A stretch of DNA of 43,878 bases from Hyphomicrobiales bacterium. GTDB taxonomy: Bacteria > Pseudomonadota > Alphaproteobacteria > Rhizobiales > Methyloligellaceae. Positions 15,685 through 25,301 of the stretch are shown piece after piece. Under the pieces are notes generated by a model. It was not told where the DNA came from. It saw only the letters and a list, made by a program, of their open reading frames with translations, and did not search any database. The stretch spans positions 1 to 43,878 of the forward strand of contig JAJFHP010000076.1 of NCBI GenBank assembly GCA_021775555.1, in the 5' to 3' direction. Every line of letters starts with the position of its first letter. The stretch's first letter is position 1. The translations under genes and the position numbers were made by a program.

Positions 15685-17901
15685 ATGGAAGAGAATCTGG
15701 ATCTAAGGGACGTTTGGAGGATACTTCAGCGTCGGCGTAATCTCATAACCAGTGTTTTGGCTGCCGGGATGCTCGCAGCAATACTGTTCCTTCTGCTGGT
15801 CACGCCAAAATTTACATCGGATGCGACGCTGAAATTCAATCCAAGCCGGTTTGAAATAAACAAGCAAAAATCCAATATTGGCTCAGAGATATTTGAACGT
15901 TTGATTGCAGGTGAGATTGCCAGCATTCAATCTCCAACTGTTTTAATGAGGATTCTCAGGTCCGAGCAGCTGTTTGATGACCCTGAATTGAATCAGGCAG
16001 GCTTAATGGATCGTGCCACCGACTTTCTGAATGTAATTTCGGCACGTGAAAAGAATACAGTCAATCGAGAACAACAGGTCCTGGAAAAATTCAAAAAGAA
16101 GCTCTCTGTTACGCATCCCAGCCGCACGAATCTGATTTCCATAGCCTATGAATCTGAGGATGCAAAAAAAGCTGCGAGAGTTGCAAATGCTGTCGCAAGA
16201 AATTTTCTCAGCCAGAATATTGAGGGCAGTCTTTCATCTGCTCCACTAGCTGTGAAATGGCTAAATGAAAGGAAGGAGATTCTAAAGGAGCAGTGGCGCA
16301 AATCAGAGGCTGTTGTTCAGCAATATAAAGCGAAACAGAATCTCAGTTACTTCAGTGGCAAAAAATTACGAGAGCAACAAATTGACCGGTTGAACGCTCA
16401 ACTTGTTTTGGCAGCAACGAAGACACAAGAGACGCGTGCACGTGTGGAACAAGTTCGCAGCCTGCTTAAATCACGCAACTACAAGCAGTTAGCCAGTGTT
16501 GTGCGCTCGGATGTGATAACCCGTCTCCGGGATCGTCTGGCGGCAACCTCTCAGCGGGAGGCATCACTCAACTCAACTCTCCTGCCAAGCCATCCCCAGT
16601 TGCAGAAGGTCAGAGCGGAAGTCGCGATTTTGGGCAAACATATCGAGAGTGAGGGGCGGCGCATGCTCGATAATCTTGAGGTTGAATTTCGTTCCGCACA
16701 GGAGCGCGAAGTGCTGATGGGAGCGAAATTCGATAAAGCGATCAGCAATATCCAAGCCTCCGGATTAGGGTTGGCAAAACTCAGAGAACTCGAACGTACA
16801 GCAGCTTCAGATAAAAAAATCTATGAAGCTTTTCTCGATCGCTCAAACGAGACCCACGAACAGTCAATGGGCCATGTTGCAAACTTTCAACTGATTAAGA
16901 CAGCGCAGGTTCCAATCAAACCCAGTTTTCCATCAAAACTGAAAATTCTTTTGCTTGGGGCTCTCAGTTCACTTTTAGCTGGCACAGGCTTGGCATTCTT
17001 GCTGGAAACACATAGCGATACTTTTCGAACGAGATCGGATGTATCAGACATCCTCCAGCTTCCAACCCTGACTACAGTACCCCATCTGAACGGCAGGAAA
17101 CGGTCCGAGCGCCAATTCCTTCAGTCAGCGCAAAAGCTTGTTTTGAACTCACCTGGATCCCCTTTTGCAAAGAGCATTTCAAACCTTAAGCTGGGCCTCG
17201 ATATTACTGGTACGGATGACCCCATCCAGGTTCTTTGCATAACCTCAGCAGAGGATGGAGAAGGCAAAACAACAGTTGCCGTAAGCCTTGCTCAGCATGC
17301 AGCTTCAGTGGGCGCCAAGGTCCTGTTGATTGATTGCAATTGGTGGCATCCAAAACTGCATTCGATTTTTGAGAGAACACTCCGCGATGCCGGAGGTAAA
17401 AACGGATCAACAAGTTCACCAGTCATCCATGATCCTGTTTCCGGGCTGGAAATCCTTCCTGCATTCAAAGGAGCTGGTTCTTCCGCAGGCTTTTCCGGAT
17501 CGACGGAATTTGTTGAATTGCTCCAGTCAGCTAGAAATACATATGACCTCGTGATTATAGATTCAGGTTCAAGCCAATCAAATCTGGACAGCGCCTTATT
17601 GGCCAGTGAGGCAGATGCCACACTGCTTGTTATTAAATGGTGCAAGACGCGACGCGAGATCGTGAAGCAATCCCTGGAGACGTTGATTAACTGGAATGCG
17701 AACGTTCTTGGTATCGTTCTAAATAAAGCTGACTTTCAGCAATTGGCAAAGGAGGGGGAGAGCGTGTCTGCTGAATTGGCCCAAAAATCTTTGCTGGGTA
17801 AGAAGCGTCGCCAAGATGAGGAATGGAATAATAGCGCCTCCCGCCCTTCGGCGGCAATAGTGAGAAACAGGTTCGAACCGAACCAACCCACCATTGTTTA
17901 A
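15685..17901 (+). CDS. Polysaccharide co-polymerase / BY-kinase-like protein (Wzz-Wzc type) with degenerate kinase motifs
   Basis: I start this 738-residue protein at the ATG at 15685; the longer frame opens only with a TTG. An N-terminal Wzz domain has a first helix at about residues 20-40. A long Lys/Glu/Gln-rich coiled-coil periplasmic part follows, then a proline-rich PIKPSFPSK element and a second helix at about 425-445. The cytoplasmic domain has a Walker A (AEDGEGKTT, about 522-530). The Walker A-prime reads LLIDCNWWHP, where active kinases have an IDxDxR-type motif. The Walker B is VIIDSGS. The C-terminal tail, after about residue 680, has no tyrosine cluster. It should set chain length and drive export. 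Kinase activity is doubtful. Confidence 0.88.
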   Translation: MEENLDLRDVWRILQRRRNLITSVLAAGMLAAILFLLLVTPKFTSDATLKFNPSRFEINKQKSNIGSEIFERLIAGEIASIQSPTVLMRILRSEQLFDDPELNQAGLMDRATDFLNVISAREKNTVNREQQVLEKFKKKLSVTHPSRTNLISIAYESEDAKKAARVANAVARNFLSQNIEGSLSSAPLAVKWLNERKEILKEQWRKSEAVVQQYKAKQNLSYFSGKKLREQQIDRLNAQLVLAATKTQETRARVEQVRSLLKSRNYKQLASVVRSDVITRLRDRLAATSQREASLNSTLLPSHPQLQKVRAEVAILGKHIESEGRRMLDNLEVEFRSAQEREVLMGAKFDKAISNIQASGLGLAKLRELERTAASDKKIYEAFLDRSNETHEQSMGHVANFQLIKTAQVPIKPSFPSKLKILLLGALSSLLAGTGLAFLLETHSDTFRTRSDVSDILQLPTLTTVPHLNGRKRSERQFLQSAQKLVLNSPGSPFAKSISNLKLGLDITGTDDPIQVLCITSAEDGEGKTTVAVSLAQHAASVGAKVLLIDCNWWHPKLHSIFERTLRDAGGKNGSTSSPVIHDPVSGLEILPAFKGAGSSAGFSGSTEFVELLQSARNTYDLVIIDSGSSQSNLDSALLASEADATLLVIKWCKTRREIVKQSLETLINWNANVLGIVLNKADFQQLAKEGESVSAELAQKSLLGKKRRQDEEWNNSASRPSAAIVRNRFEPNQPTIV

Positions 17902-18003
17902 GTCTGTTCCAATTTTTGGATTGTAAAACGCGACTGCGACTGGGAATGACCCCTGTTTCACATGATTGCGGTCAATGAGTTGTAGTTGATAAGCAGGCAT
18001 AAA

Positions 18004-19323
18004 ATGTCCATCAGTACAATCGAAAGTCAGGCTCGGGGGATTTTCCGTCAGATAAAAGAGTTGATGGACAGGTTTGCCCATATCAATTGGGCATTGTCCG
18101 AGCAGGCCATCGTAAGCGGTGCAAGCTTTGTTACATCCGTGCTGGTAGCTCGTAGTCTAGGCATTGAGGGTTTTGGCCGCTTCACTTTGGCCTGGCTGGG
18201 TGTGTTCTTGGTTCAGAATGTCCATTTGGCCCTGATCCTGGCGCCAATGATGACGATCGGAAGCAAACAGACGAATACCGAACGTCCTGCCTACTTCGGA
18301 ACAGTTGTGTTTCAACAGGTAATATTTGCCATCGTCGCCACTTTTTGCGTGTACTCGGCTTTAAAACTCAGCGGATGGTATGCTCCCGAATTGCGGATCA
18401 GCGTCTTGGCAGAACCCCTCGCACTATTAGTCTTTTTTGGTCAGTTCGCAGATTGCCTGCGCCCTTATTTTTTCTTGCTGGAGAGAGGCAAGATAAGTTT
18501 CGCCCTAAGCGCCATTCGCTATGGTCTGCAAATGGTCTTGCTGATAGCCGTTTTCTTATGGTTTGACGGTGAATCCAGTCTGTTCGCAGTGTTTTTGGCC
18601 ATGTCTGTGTCGGCACTCATAGCATTTTTAACAGGCCTGTTGTTCATTGAGCCCGTTGTCTTCTGCTCGCAGACCATGCCAGGTGTCATCAAAAGAAATT
18701 GGCGTTTGGCGCGCTGGCTGCTTCCCAATTCGGTGGCCTTGTGGGCCCGAGAAAATTTTGTATTCGCTGCAACGGGTGCCGTTCTGGGTTTGGCCGAAGT
18801 GGGAGCACTGCGTGCAGCTCAGCAACTTGTCTACGCCGTCAATGTGATCCTCTTTGGTTTCGGTAATATCGTGCCGATACGTGCGAGCAAGGCATACGTG
18901 ACAGGCGGTATCGATACGCTGTTGGATTTCATTGATCAATTTGTGATGAGATACAATGCGTTGATTGGTGTGATTTTATTGCTAGTCATGCTGATGGGCG
19001 AGGTGCTTATCACCACCATCTATGGTGAAATCTATTCCGGATACGGATTTCTCATCCGGGCATTCGCGCTTGTTATGTTGGTTCAGTTGGCGCGCATTAC
19101 GGTCTCCACGATTCTCCAGGCAATGGAACTCACTGCATACGAATTCTATGCCTCAACCGCTGGATTTCTGTTCGTGGCGTTCGCGTCCTATCCCCTTATT
19201 CAGAATTTCGGAATGGCGGGGGCCATGCTTAGCATGGTGCTTTTCGACGGAGTTCTTTTGTTAGTCATCTCCATCGGACTTCGCGGCGCGTTCTTCTTGG
19301 CACCAAACAAGCGGGTGTTGTGA
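18004..19323 (+). CDS. Wzx-type polysaccharide flippase
   Basis: This 439-residue protein starts at the ATG at 18004, six codons inside a TTG-initiated frame. It is almost entirely membrane-embedded, with about 12-14 hydrophobic helices. The N-terminal segment ALSEQAIVSGASFVTSVLVA resembles the first helices of the MOP/Wzx exporter superfamily. It would flip the lipid-linked repeat unit across the inner membrane. Its stop overlaps the start of the polymerase gene (TGATG), so the two are translationally coupled. Assignment rests on topology and neighbours, as flippases share little sequence. Confidence 0.82.
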   Translation: MSISTIESQARGIFRQIKELMDRFAHINWALSEQAIVSGASFVTSVLVARSLGIEGFGRFTLAWLGVFLVQNVHLALILAPMMTIGSKQTNTERPAYFGTVVFQQVIFAIVATFCVYSALKLSGWYAPELRISVLAEPLALLVFFGQFADCLRPYFFLLERGKISFALSAIRYGLQMVLLIAVFLWFDGESSLFAVFLAMSVSALIAFLTGLLFIEPVVFCSQTMPGVIKRNWRLARWLLPNSVALWARENFVFAATGAVLGLAEVGALRAAQQLVYAVNVILFGFGNIVPIRASKAYVTGGIDTLLDFIDQFVMRYNALIGVILLLVMLMGEVLITTIYGEIYSGYGFLIRAFALVMLVQLARITVSTILQAMELTAYEFYASTAGFLFVAFASYPLIQNFGMAGAMLSMVLFDGVLLLVISIGLRGAFFLAPNKRVL

Positions 19324-20726
19324 TGGTTCTGGCAAAGATTCGTTCCCAAATTATTTTCCTTGTTGTTGGTGCTTATCTAATTCTCAATCAGGGTTTTATG
19401 CTGCTGCGAGTTCCGCCTGGAGGATCATTCGGAGTTCCGTTCGGGGAGATGCTTGTCATTCTTTTCGTGCTGACGTTTGTATTTGATCTGAAACGGTTGC
19501 CCAGCTTTGCCAATATTGTCCCGTTGGTGCCATTAATCCTTTGGTGGGCGGTCAGCTATGTAAATCTTGTAATTGGTGTGGAGAAGCATGGGGCATGGGC
19601 GTTGCGTGATGCCACTCATATCATTGATTCCTCCTTCCTCTGGATTGGTTACGTTGCAGCCGCCAGTCCTGGCTTCTTTGAGCGTTTCTCAAATTGGCTC
19701 CGATTCATTTTGAATTTAGGTGTTTTTTACAGCTTACTGTTTCCATTCCGCGAGACACTTCAGGCATATTCTCCCAAGATCTGGGCACCTGGCGGATACT
19801 CGACCCCCGTGTTTTTCGACTTCCAGATTGGTGGTATTGTCACACTGACCGCAGCCATGCGCTGGCTGGTTGATCGTGCAAGCCTGTTCCGGATTCCCGT
19901 AATTGTTCTTGTGGGTGCGGTCGTTGTTTACACGGCCGCAGTCTTTCAAGCACGTACGGTTTATCTCCAGATACTGACGCTTTTTCTCATCATGATGGTG
20001 GTTCAACCTCGCTCTGCCATCCAGCTGTCATTCAGCATGCTGCTCGGTCTGGCCGGGCTCGTATTGTTGTTAATGAGTGGCGTTGAAATTACAGGGCGTT
20101 TGCAGGAAAAGGTTTCTCTGGAGTTTTTCACACAACATTTTTCCGCTATTTGGGGCGCGGAGGGTGAGATCGCCACGGTGCGAGGAGCAGCTGGTGGCAT
20201 TGGGCAACGGCTTGAATGGTGGCTAAAGATATGGAACGACGTTACTGAAAATTTGTCGACACTCTTTTTTGGTTTGGGGTACGGAATGCCCTTGACCGAC
20301 TTTATTTTCACTAACGGTGCTATTGTCCGTGAGCCGCATAACTCCGTTGTTTCAATCTTTGCTCGAACAGGATTTATTGGCCTCCTTACTTTTCTGTCCC
20401 TGCATTTCTTCCTCTTGCAGATATGGCTCCGTGTCTTCAGGCAGTGTCAGTCCTTGGGCAATACCATCTGGAGGAATAACTTACTCATCATGGGCGTGTT
20501 CATGTTGATGGTTTGGGTGTCTTCGATCGGTGAAGATGCGTTCGAAAAACCTTACGCATGCATTCCAGTCTACTTTTTCTGGGGAATAATCATTCGCATG
20601 GAATATGAACTCCGTGTTGCCAAGAGTGTGCAGCCTGGACGCCAGACTACGCTATCTCCAAATGAGTTAGATGAAGGCGACATTTCCCGGGGTGGAGCTG
20701 CAACGGCACCACAAGGAGCAGCGTGA
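19323..20726 (+). CDS. Wzy-type O-antigen/exopolysaccharide polymerase
   Basis: This 467-residue membrane protein has about 10-12 hydrophobic helices and a large periplasmic loop near residues 255-325. The REPHNS motif (about 336-341), followed by a hydrophobic segment, is the conserved histidine-containing element of O-antigen ligase/polymerase proteins. I use the ATG at 19323, which shares its A with the flippase stop; a GTG one codon upstream is possible. The gene overlaps the next start by one base (TGATG). It would join repeat units in the periplasm. Choice between polymerase and ligase rests on its place next to the flippase and chain-length protein. Confidence 0.82.
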   Translation: MVLAKIRSQIIFLVVGAYLILNQGFMLLRVPPGGSFGVPFGEMLVILFVLTFVFDLKRLPSFANIVPLVPLILWWAVSYVNLVIGVEKHGAWALRDATHIIDSSFLWIGYVAAASPGFFERFSNWLRFILNLGVFYSLLFPFRETLQAYSPKIWAPGGYSTPVFFDFQIGGIVTLTAAMRWLVDRASLFRIPVIVLVGAVVVYTAAVFQARTVYLQILTLFLIMMVVQPRSAIQLSFSMLLGLAGLVLLLMSGVEITGRLQEKVSLEFFTQHFSAIWGAEGEIATVRGAAGGIGQRLEWWLKIWNDVTENLSTLFFGLGYGMPLTDFIFTNGAIVREPHNSVVSIFARTGFIGLLTFLSLHFFLLQIWLRVFRQCQSLGNTIWRNNLLIMGVFMLMVWVSSIGEDAFEKPYACIPVYFFWGIIIRMEYELRVAKSVQPGRQTTLSPNELDEGDISRGGAATAPQGAA

Positions 20727-21862
20727 TGAAGCCCTGGCTTGTGCGATGCCATCGCAGTATTTGGGAATGTGGAATTGTTCTTTTTATCCTGTTGTCGGCA
20801 AGCATTTATTTTGCAACTGTCCAGGCAAGATCCCTTGAAAATACTTTTATTATTGCTGCGCTGAAAATTGCTCCGATCGCCGGTGACCTGACAGCTAGTT
20901 TTGAAATTAAAACTGGATGCAAAGGAAACTGCAGACCTTCATCACCATTAGTTATCAAAGGTGGAAGTGGTCACGTCATTTCCGAAATTCGGATTGATGG
21001 AGCGTCAGGCAATTGTGTAACGATTGAAAGTGATGCCCGAGCGGTCGTTCTGGAGAATATGGAACTGGCAAATTGCGGCCAGGATGGTGTGAATATATCA
21101 GGTGCTCAGGCTGTTACTATTCGTAATGTGAAGATTCGAGACGTTCATGGGAACGCTGTTGGAATCCAAGATTCAGAAGATGTCACCGTAACCAAAAGCC
21201 TGTTCGAAAATGTTGCAAGCGGTGTCTATGCGCTTTCATCTAGTGGTGTTGTTGTGAGGAACAATTACATCCGCAACGTGCAAGGGCCGGAACCTCGCGG
21301 GCAGGCAGTTCAGTTCGACAAAGTGTGGGACTCCGGTAATGCGGTAATATGCAACCATATCATCAACGAACCGGGACGCAGTGAGGCCGAGGATGCAATC
21401 AACATGTTTCGTTCGAGCGGCACTTCCCAATCCCCAATCCTGATTGCTGGAAACAGAATCCTTGGGGGTGGCCCCAGTCTGTCTGGTGGGGGCATTCTGG
21501 TTGGTGACTATGGTGGCAAGCATATTAGGGTGTTTCAGAACAGGCTGGTTAATCCCGGCCAGTATGGGATCGCGATCGCTGGCGGTTCGCATATGGAACT
21601 ATCGGCTAACAAGGTTTTTGCTCAGAGCCAACCATTTACCAACGTCGGCCTTTATGTCTGGAAAATTGATCAAGAACCGGAACGATGTCATTCGCACACC
21701 GTCAGCTTGAACGAGGTGAACTACACCAACGCCAAAGGGTTTTCGAACCCTTCATGGAATGCCGAAAATTGTGGGCTGGTCAAAGGATTTGAGACGTTAA
21801 ACCGATGGAACGCACCTCTGGACCCTACCATATTGCGTGACCCGTTACCCGTTTGCGAGTAG
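20726..21862 (+). CDS. Exported right-handed parallel beta-helix protein
   Basis: This 378-residue protein starts at the ATG at 20726, overlapping the polymerase stop. A hydrophobic segment at about residues 13-33 ending TVQARS fits a signal peptide or anchor. The body is a series of short beta-helix coils, for example VVLENMELANCGQDGVNIS, AVTIRNVKIRDVHGNAVGI, VTVTKSLFENVASGVYAL and VVVRNNYIRNVQG. This is the pattern of polysaccharide lyases and epimerases such as AlgG-type enzymes. Several cysteines (for example CKGNC near residue 66) could form disulfides. Tight coupling to wzx-wzy suggests it trims, epimerises or guides the nascent polymer in the periplasm. The exact activity cannot be assigned. 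Confidence 0.75.
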   Translation: MKPWLVRCHRSIWECGIVLFILLSASIYFATVQARSLENTFIIAALKIAPIAGDLTASFEIKTGCKGNCRPSSPLVIKGGSGHVISEIRIDGASGNCVTIESDARAVVLENMELANCGQDGVNISGAQAVTIRNVKIRDVHGNAVGIQDSEDVTVTKSLFENVASGVYALSSSGVVVRNNYIRNVQGPEPRGQAVQFDKVWDSGNAVICNHIINEPGRSEAEDAINMFRSSGTSQSPILIAGNRILGGGPSLSGGGILVGDYGGKHIRVFQNRLVNPGQYGIAIAGGSHMELSANKVFAQSQPFTNVGLYVWKIDQEPERCHSHTVSLNEVNYTNAKGFSNPSWNAENCGLVKGFETLNRWNAPLDPTILRDPLPVCE

Positions 21863-22008
21863 CTGAGAGTGTATTTATCATAACGAGCTGTTTCGGCCGG
21901 AATGGTTAGTGACCGTCAGATATCTGTAGGCGGGTTGCATCTGAACCGATATGCAAAGCAATACACCGCAGATGGCACCTGTTCTCTGAATTGCAGAACC
22001 TGGGAGGG

Positions 22009-23322
22009 TCAGGGCAGGGGCGTGATTGGTTGCTCGAAATCACCCCGTGGCCGGATCACTTTCGCATGGCCATCATCGACTAGAACCTCTGCGGGCATGG
22101 GGTGGCTTAGGAAGCCAGACGGGCTTGCAGTGAGAGCATATGCACCCGATTGTAGGATCGCCATGATATCGCCGACACTGGGCTGTGGTATCTCCACATC
22201 TCGACCAATTGTATCTAACGGAGTACACAGCGGACCTACGACAACAGCTGTTGTTTCAGCAACCGCTGTTGCCTTGTTGGCGATAAGCTGCGGATAGTCC
22301 CGTTTAATCACCTGACCAAGGTTTCCCGAAGCTGCCAGATGATGGTGCATTCCGCCGTCCATAACCACGTAAGTAGTGCCACGAGACTGTTTCACACTTT
22401 GAATGCGGGACAAATAGACACCAGCAGAGCCGATCAAAAAGCGACCCGGCTCCAGGATTATCTTGGTTCCTTTTAAGGCTGGATCACTGCTGGTCGAAGC
22501 GAGCAATCGAGGAACTCCATGTGCCACCCTTTTTAAGTCCAGAGAGGTTTCGTTGGAAAAATATGGAATTCCCAGTCCGCCACCAAGATCCAGCGAGGCA
22601 ATCGGCGCACCCCTGATTGCGCTCACACGTTTTGCCAAACCCAGGCCGTGAGCCCATTGTGCCAGCAATATATCGGCATCGAGGATCTGTGTGCCGGCGA
22701 ACAAATGTATACCCGTGAGCTCGAGTTGCGGTTTTGACAGGACCAACTTGATCACATTCTCAAGCTGTTCTTCATCAAAGCCAAATTGTGATGGCACACC
22801 ACCCATCCTCATGGCTCCGCCCTGCGCTGCGGCTATCGGATTTATGCGTATCGCAACGGAAATGCTCCGCCCTTCTTGGGCACCAATTATGGATACGTTT
22901 TCGATTTCTTCTATAGATTCCAGATGGATTTCTGCAATGCCCCGATTGATAACGAACTCCAGTTCGTCAAAGCTTTTGCAAGGACCGGCAAAAACGATCC
23001 GCTCTGGTAAACCACCTGCTCGACATGCGCGCACATACTCGGACGCCGAGGAAATTTCCAATCCGACTCCCTCCTGAACAAGGATTTTGATGATCTCTGG
23101 ATTGGGATTTGCCTTCACCGAATAATAGATTTCAAAACGATTACCAACCGCGTCCCGCAGACGGCGAAGGTTGTTGCGGATGATGTCTGCGTCGTAGACG
23201 AATAGTGGTGTCCCGTAGGTCTCAGTCAGCGCCGAAGCCTTGATCCCTCCGATGGCGAGTTCACCATCGATGGTGCTGAAATTCTGTTTAATGAGCCCTG
23301 GAACAAGCGATGGTTTTTCCAT
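22009..23322 (-). CDS. PLP-dependent decarboxylase, exosortase-A-associated type
   Basis: This 437-residue protein is a fold-type III PLP enzyme related to diaminopimelate decarboxylase. The PLP lysine is K70 in YYSVKANPN. A glycine-rich phosphate loop (SLDLGGGLGIPY) and EPGRFL follow, and the C-terminus has AYALTASPSGFLSHPMPAEVLVDDG, characteristic of the PEP-CTERM/exosortase A subgroup. It would decarboxylate an amino acid, perhaps while attached to the nearby carrier protein. It is the last gene of a reverse-strand run and begins two bases after the ligase stop. The convergent gap to the beta-helix gene (146 bp) has no clear terminator. Confidence 0.88.
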   Translation of the reverse strand: MEKPSLVPGLIKQNFSTIDGELAIGGIKASALTETYGTPLFVYDADIIRNNLRRLRDAVGNRFEIYYSVKANPNPEIIKILVQEGVGLEISSASEYVRACRAGGLPERIVFAGPCKSFDELEFVINRGIAEIHLESIEEIENVSIIGAQEGRSISVAIRINPIAAAQGGAMRMGGVPSQFGFDEEQLENVIKLVLSKPQLELTGIHLFAGTQILDADILLAQWAHGLGLAKRVSAIRGAPIASLDLGGGLGIPYFSNETSLDLKRVAHGVPRLLASTSSDPALKGTKIILEPGRFLIGSAGVYLSRIQSVKQSRGTTYVVMDGGMHHHLAASGNLGQVIKRDYPQLIANKATAVAETTAVVVGPLCTPLDTIGRDVEIPQPSVGDIMAILQSGAYALTASPSGFLSHPMPAEVLVDDGHAKVIRPRGDFEQPITPLP

Positions 23323-23324
23323 TG

Positions 23325-24890
23325 TCAGGCCTCCCCATTGACTGTTCGATCGCGCACCAAAGATTTGTAATCGATCTTTCCATTTGGGGAGGTTGGCAGA
23401 ATGTCCACGATTTCAACATCTCTTGGCATGACGTGCGCGGGTAGGGTTTGCGCGCACATTTCGAGGATCTTAGGAATATCTATATGGGGGCGGGAAGGGA
23501 CTGCGATTGCGTGCACTCGCTGCCCGACAACAGGATCAGGTAGGCCGATCGCTGCCACCTGGGCGAAGCAACCAGAGACCATAAGCGCTTCTTCAACCTC
23601 GGACGGGCTGATCCGGTAACCCGATGACTTGATCATCGCATCATTACGTCCAACGAAATAGAAATAGCCATCCTCATCCACAGTAACCAGGTCACCAGAA
23701 TAGCAAACAAGGTCGCCACCCTTTTCAGCCGGGCAGAGTGGGTTTGGCCTTAACACTTTGTCGGTAGCGTCTGGACGGTTCCAATAACCCATCGAAACCG
23801 TGGGCCCCCTATGTACCAATATTCCTGGTTGGCCCGGTTTGCAGCGTTTGCCATCTTTACCGATGACGAATATTTCGCATTCTGGAATTGCCTTACCCAT
23901 CGATTTAGGCCGGAGATCGATTTCATCAGGTGGCAGATAGGTTGAGCGAAAAGCCTCGGTGAGGCCGTACATCAGATAGATATCGGTGTCTGGCAGCAAC
24001 TCGCCCAGCTTGGAGATGGTTTCGGAAGAAACCGCTCCGCCGGAATTGGTGATGTAGCGCAGGTTGCGCAGGCCAGCATTGGGCAGGCTTGTTGCGGTTC
24101 GCGTCAGGATAGCCCAGAGCGTAGGTACACCAGCCAAGCCGGTAATTCGGTGCCGTTCGATTGCCTGGATGACTTCATCCCCAAAACGGAAAGTTAAAAG
24201 AACGGTCGTTGCTCCTTGCTTCAATGCTGTCAGCAACTGGTTCAGTCCGTAGTCAAAGCTAAAGGGCAGGATAGAAAGAATTCGATCTTCCTGATTGATA
24301 TCAAGGTATGTGCAGACAATACGTGTGCCGGCCAAAAGGTTCCTGTGGCTCAGCATGACACCTTTGGGCTGACCGGTTGAACCAGATGTGTAAAGAATAG
24401 CAGCGAGATCCTCACCGATGGCCTGAGCTGCCGGTGCCGACTTGGAATCTGTTTTGAAGGCTTCTTGAACAATATTTTCTCCGGTGAGGGTCGAGCCGGT
24501 ATCAATAAGCAGAACTTTTGACAGACAGTCCGTCTTTGAAATGGTGTCGGAAATGAGATCCCAGGACTGGCAGTCCGTGATCAGGAAGTGTGCTCCGCAG
24601 TCTTCGATAATGTGTTTAACTTGTTGGGGGCGAAGTAGTGGATTGATTGGCACGAAGACTCCATCAGCCCGGCTGGTGCCGAATATTGACCAGCATTCCT
24701 CATAGCTTTTCGGCAAGTAAATAGCGACGCGGTCACCGCGGGTGAACCCAGAATCGGCGAGCACGCCCGCACACAGCTCCGTTGCTCTGACAAAATCACG
24801 GTAAGAAAAGCTCCGGTCGCCATCTACCACAGCCTCACGGGCAGAATAATCCGTATGGGTGTCGAGGAGCTGATGCAGGAGGTAGCTCAA
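23325..24890 (-). CDS. AMP-forming acyl/amino-acid ligase, exosortase-A-associated type
   Basis: This 521-residue adenylating enzyme contains the P-loop-like motif YTSGSTGQPKGVMLSH (about residues 167-182), YGLTEAF, and YSGDLVTVDEDGYFYFVGR with a lysine-rich hinge after it. The closing PTSPNGKIDYKSL carries the catalytic lysine. It should activate a carboxylic acid as the adenylate and load it on the adjacent acyl carrier protein. The start appears to be TTG: no ATG or GTG is in frame near the N-terminus, and the family begins with this LLHQLL sequence. The start lies two bases from the carrier-protein stop, so coupling may rescue a weak start. Confidence 0.88.
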   Translation of the reverse strand: MSYLLHQLLDTHTDYSAREAVVDGDRSFSYRDFVRATELCAGVLADSGFTRGDRVAIYLPKSYEECWSIFGTSRADGVFVPINPLLRPQQVKHIIEDCGAHFLITDCQSWDLISDTISKTDCLSKVLLIDTGSTLTGENIVQEAFKTDSKSAPAAQAIGEDLAAILYTSGSTGQPKGVMLSHRNLLAGTRIVCTYLDINQEDRILSILPFSFDYGLNQLLTALKQGATTVLLTFRFGDEVIQAIERHRITGLAGVPTLWAILTRTATSLPNAGLRNLRYITNSGGAVSSETISKLGELLPDTDIYLMYGLTEAFRSTYLPPDEIDLRPKSMGKAIPECEIFVIGKDGKRCKPGQPGILVHRGPTVSMGYWNRPDATDKVLRPNPLCPAEKGGDLVCYSGDLVTVDEDGYFYFVGRNDAMIKSSGYRISPSEVEEALMVSGCFAQVAAIGLPDPVVGQRVHAIAVPSRPHIDIPKILEMCAQTLPAHVMPRDVEIVDILPTSPNGKIDYKSLVRDRTVNGEA

Positions 24891-24892
24891 TG

Positions 24893-25222
24893 TTACGCAC
24901 CGGGCCGTTTCATTTGTACGAGCTTGGCGAGAGTCGTGACGCTACCAAAATGCTCTGGCGATACATCATCATTGTCGATTGTGATGGCGAACTCTGTTTC
25001 GAGATAAGCCACAACATCGAGAATCCCCAGGGAGTCGATGACACCCGATTCAAGCAGTGATGATTCTTCGTTCATGCCGTGGCTGATGAACAAGGGGAAA
25101 CGACCCTCGATGTAGGCTCGAATATTGGCACTTATGCCGCTGTCATTCTTTGTTTTTGACACCGAAGAAGTGCGATAGTCCGCATCGTTATCGGGACGTG
25201 TTACTTCGTATACGTCATTCAT
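24893..25222 (-). CDS. Acyl carrier protein
   Basis: The carrier has the phosphopantetheine site GVIDSLGILD with S64, followed by an acidic helix (YLETEFAITIDNDDV), over a usual carrier length. I choose the ATG at 25222 (109 residues). Longer frames from 25276 or a TTG at 25312 lack a ribosome site. The N-terminal 25 residues are polar and probably disordered. It sits directly before the AMP ligase, its probable loading enzyme, and after the GNAT-like protein, a candidate acceptor-transfer enzyme. Confidence 0.85.
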   Translation of the reverse strand: MNDVYEVTRPDNDADYRTSSVSKTKNDSGISANIRAYIEGRFPLFISHGMNEESSLLESGVIDSLGILDVVAYLETEFAITIDNDDVSPEHFGSVTTLAKLVQMKRPGA

Positions 25223-25301
25223 GTTGCTCGCCCATCTCTGTTTCTTGTCCAAGCTTTGTTTAAGCACCTGATGCATTAAATCAAATTTTCTGTTCGAGAT
25301 A

